From NCBI GenBank assembly GCA_012845835.1, contig JABAKD010000004.1, positions 8,824,232 to 8,888,231 of the forward strand: 64,000 bases of DNA, in the 5' to 3' direction. Positions 62,791 to 64,000 of this stretch are shown one piece after another. The stretch comes from Undaria pinnatifida (lineage: Eukaryota; Sar; Phaeophyceae; Laminariales; Alariaceae). Both the position numbers and the translations under genes were made by a program. Positions within the stretch are counted from its first letter, which is position 1; every line of letters begins with the position of its first letter. The notes under the pieces were generated by a model. That model was not told the origin of the DNA. It did no database searches and was given only the letters and a program-made list of their open reading frames with translations.

Positions 62791-64000
62791 AGTACTCTAT
62801 GTAACTGCCTCGTGGGTGCGTTACCATAACCATTAGGTGATACGATCATTCCCCTTGTTCGGAGTAAACGTTCCCCAACTCGCACAAATACTCTAACTCG
62901 ACCGCCAGCTGTGATCGACCCCCCCCGCCCCCCCCCCCGAAAACAAAAACAAAAACGGTACTCCGATGGTCTAGCTCAGGTAGTGAGCGGCATGGCTTAC
63001 AGTGTCGTTGCCAACGGACGCCAACCCAGTCTATATATAATATAGGCCAGGGGGAGGGGGGGGTCATTTAATTACCACAAACGAAAAAATAACGAAGACA
63101 GCAGCCACCACCAACGCCACCCCCCCCCCCCTCCCCAGTCAACTTCGACATCAAAGACCGTCACAACCCCTCCCCTCCGCACCGCCAACATCACCTACAA
63201 CCCCCCCCAATACCGCCATCATCGATGCCTAACTAGACCATCACAATCCCTTTCCCCACCCCCAATGCCCCTCCTGCCGGCTGGAATAAGGTGGGATAAC
63301 GAAGGTGGGATAACGTAGTCGAACAAGTATGCAAGGACCTAGGAGAACCACCCAGAAGAGAAACTGCGGAATTGACAAAGTTCGCAAGGACCTAAGAGGA
63401 AGCAAAGAAGAGATACTGTCCATAGATTTTGTTTTGTTGAAAGGACCTCTGGAAGGAAACGCAGAAGAGATACTGTCCATAGAAAAAATTGAGGGGTGCA
63501 ACAGAAAAAACAAATAAAGGATACCAGTAGAAAATATATAAGGCACAGGCTAGCGCTAAGACAGAAGGTGAAAATAAAACAAAGGATAGTAAATATAGAA
63601 GGGCAGGGTGGCGCTAACAAGACAAAAGGTGAATTAGGAAGAACGTTTAGAGATAAACGGGGGGTTAAAAGAAGGGAGAGGAACGAAAACGTGTGCAAAA
63701 AAAACGTGATATCATGAAAAAGCTTCAACATCGACCACCAAAAAACGTTAACAAAAACCGTAGAAGAACACCAAGAAAAAAAAAACTACGCACAAAGGTT
63801 TCCACTCACCATATGTTGCTGCTGTTGTTGTTATTCTCAATAATATTCTTGACAACATTTTGTTTGTTCATGTTTATCCTGGCAACATCCATGAGTCACA
63901 GGTCATAGGAGTCATATGTATTCAAAGAACAGCACATCTGTAAAAAACGAGCGGCCGGTTTACCACGCAGCTTGCACAATATGAGCATCGACCCTACACA
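62791..64000. other. No gene seen; local direct repeats
   Basis: C-rich runs (62920-62936; 63120-63135). Three tandem units of about 55 bp (63332, 63388 and 63441) share AAGGACCT, GAAG.AAACGCAGAAGAGA and TACTGTCCATAGA. The stretch should belong to an intron or to the upstream flank of the FNIP gene. I see no exon in it. Confidence 0.5.

Overview
This is nuclear DNA from a repeat-rich, intron-rich eukaryote. There is no operon structure. Genes are split by GT-AG introns of 1 to 7 kb, simple-sequence repeats are frequent, and telomere-type TTAGGG/CCCTAA motifs occur internally. WP-type FNIP/leucine-rich repeats (common in brown algal and other stramenopile genomes), a coilin homologue, and a non-LTR retrotransposon with a YLDD reverse transcriptase all fit a stramenopile. 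A brown alga is my best guess, from family knowledge only; no marker gene in the window fixes the taxon.

Layout. 1-5.9 kb: no gene, degenerate dispersed and tandem repeats, tRNA-like fragments and one intact MITE. 5.95-10.54 kb: a decayed LINE (RING-like zinc module, reverse transcriptase, CCHH knuckle, probable restriction-like endonuclease) on the + strand. 10.8-12.5 kb: a miniature LTR element and a MITE. 12.53-26.36 kb, minus strand: a coilin gene rebuilt from three phase-matched exons with two large repeat-filled introns. 26.36-26.96 kb: a possible shared divergent promoter. 27-43.7 kb, + strand: a gene rebuilt from six phase-compatible exons, coding a long repetitive basic N-terminus, a canonical pair of EF-hands and a charged helical tail; its 3' end is not resolved. 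44-60 kb: mostly repeats (a second miniature LTR element with a target-site duplication, MITE-derived satellite arrays, a 33-bp minisatellite, degenerate tandem repeats) plus a few orphan exon candidates. 60.2-62.35 kb: two orphan exon candidates on opposite strands and the last exon of a minus-strand FNIP-repeat protein that lacks its N-terminus here. 62.4-64 kb: repeats.

Function. Coilin scaffolds Cajal bodies (snRNP and snoRNP maturation). This one carries Nopp140-like acidic serine clusters and RG-rich segments between its N-terminal domain and its Tudor domain. The divergent neighbour is a calcium-binding protein of unknown role. The LINE, miniature LTR elements and MITEs have shaped most of the rest. 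One MITE family has a 4-bp target-site duplication and has seeded at least four tandem arrays. Exon joins were inferred by eye from splice consensus, reading phase and domain continuity, and need RNA data.
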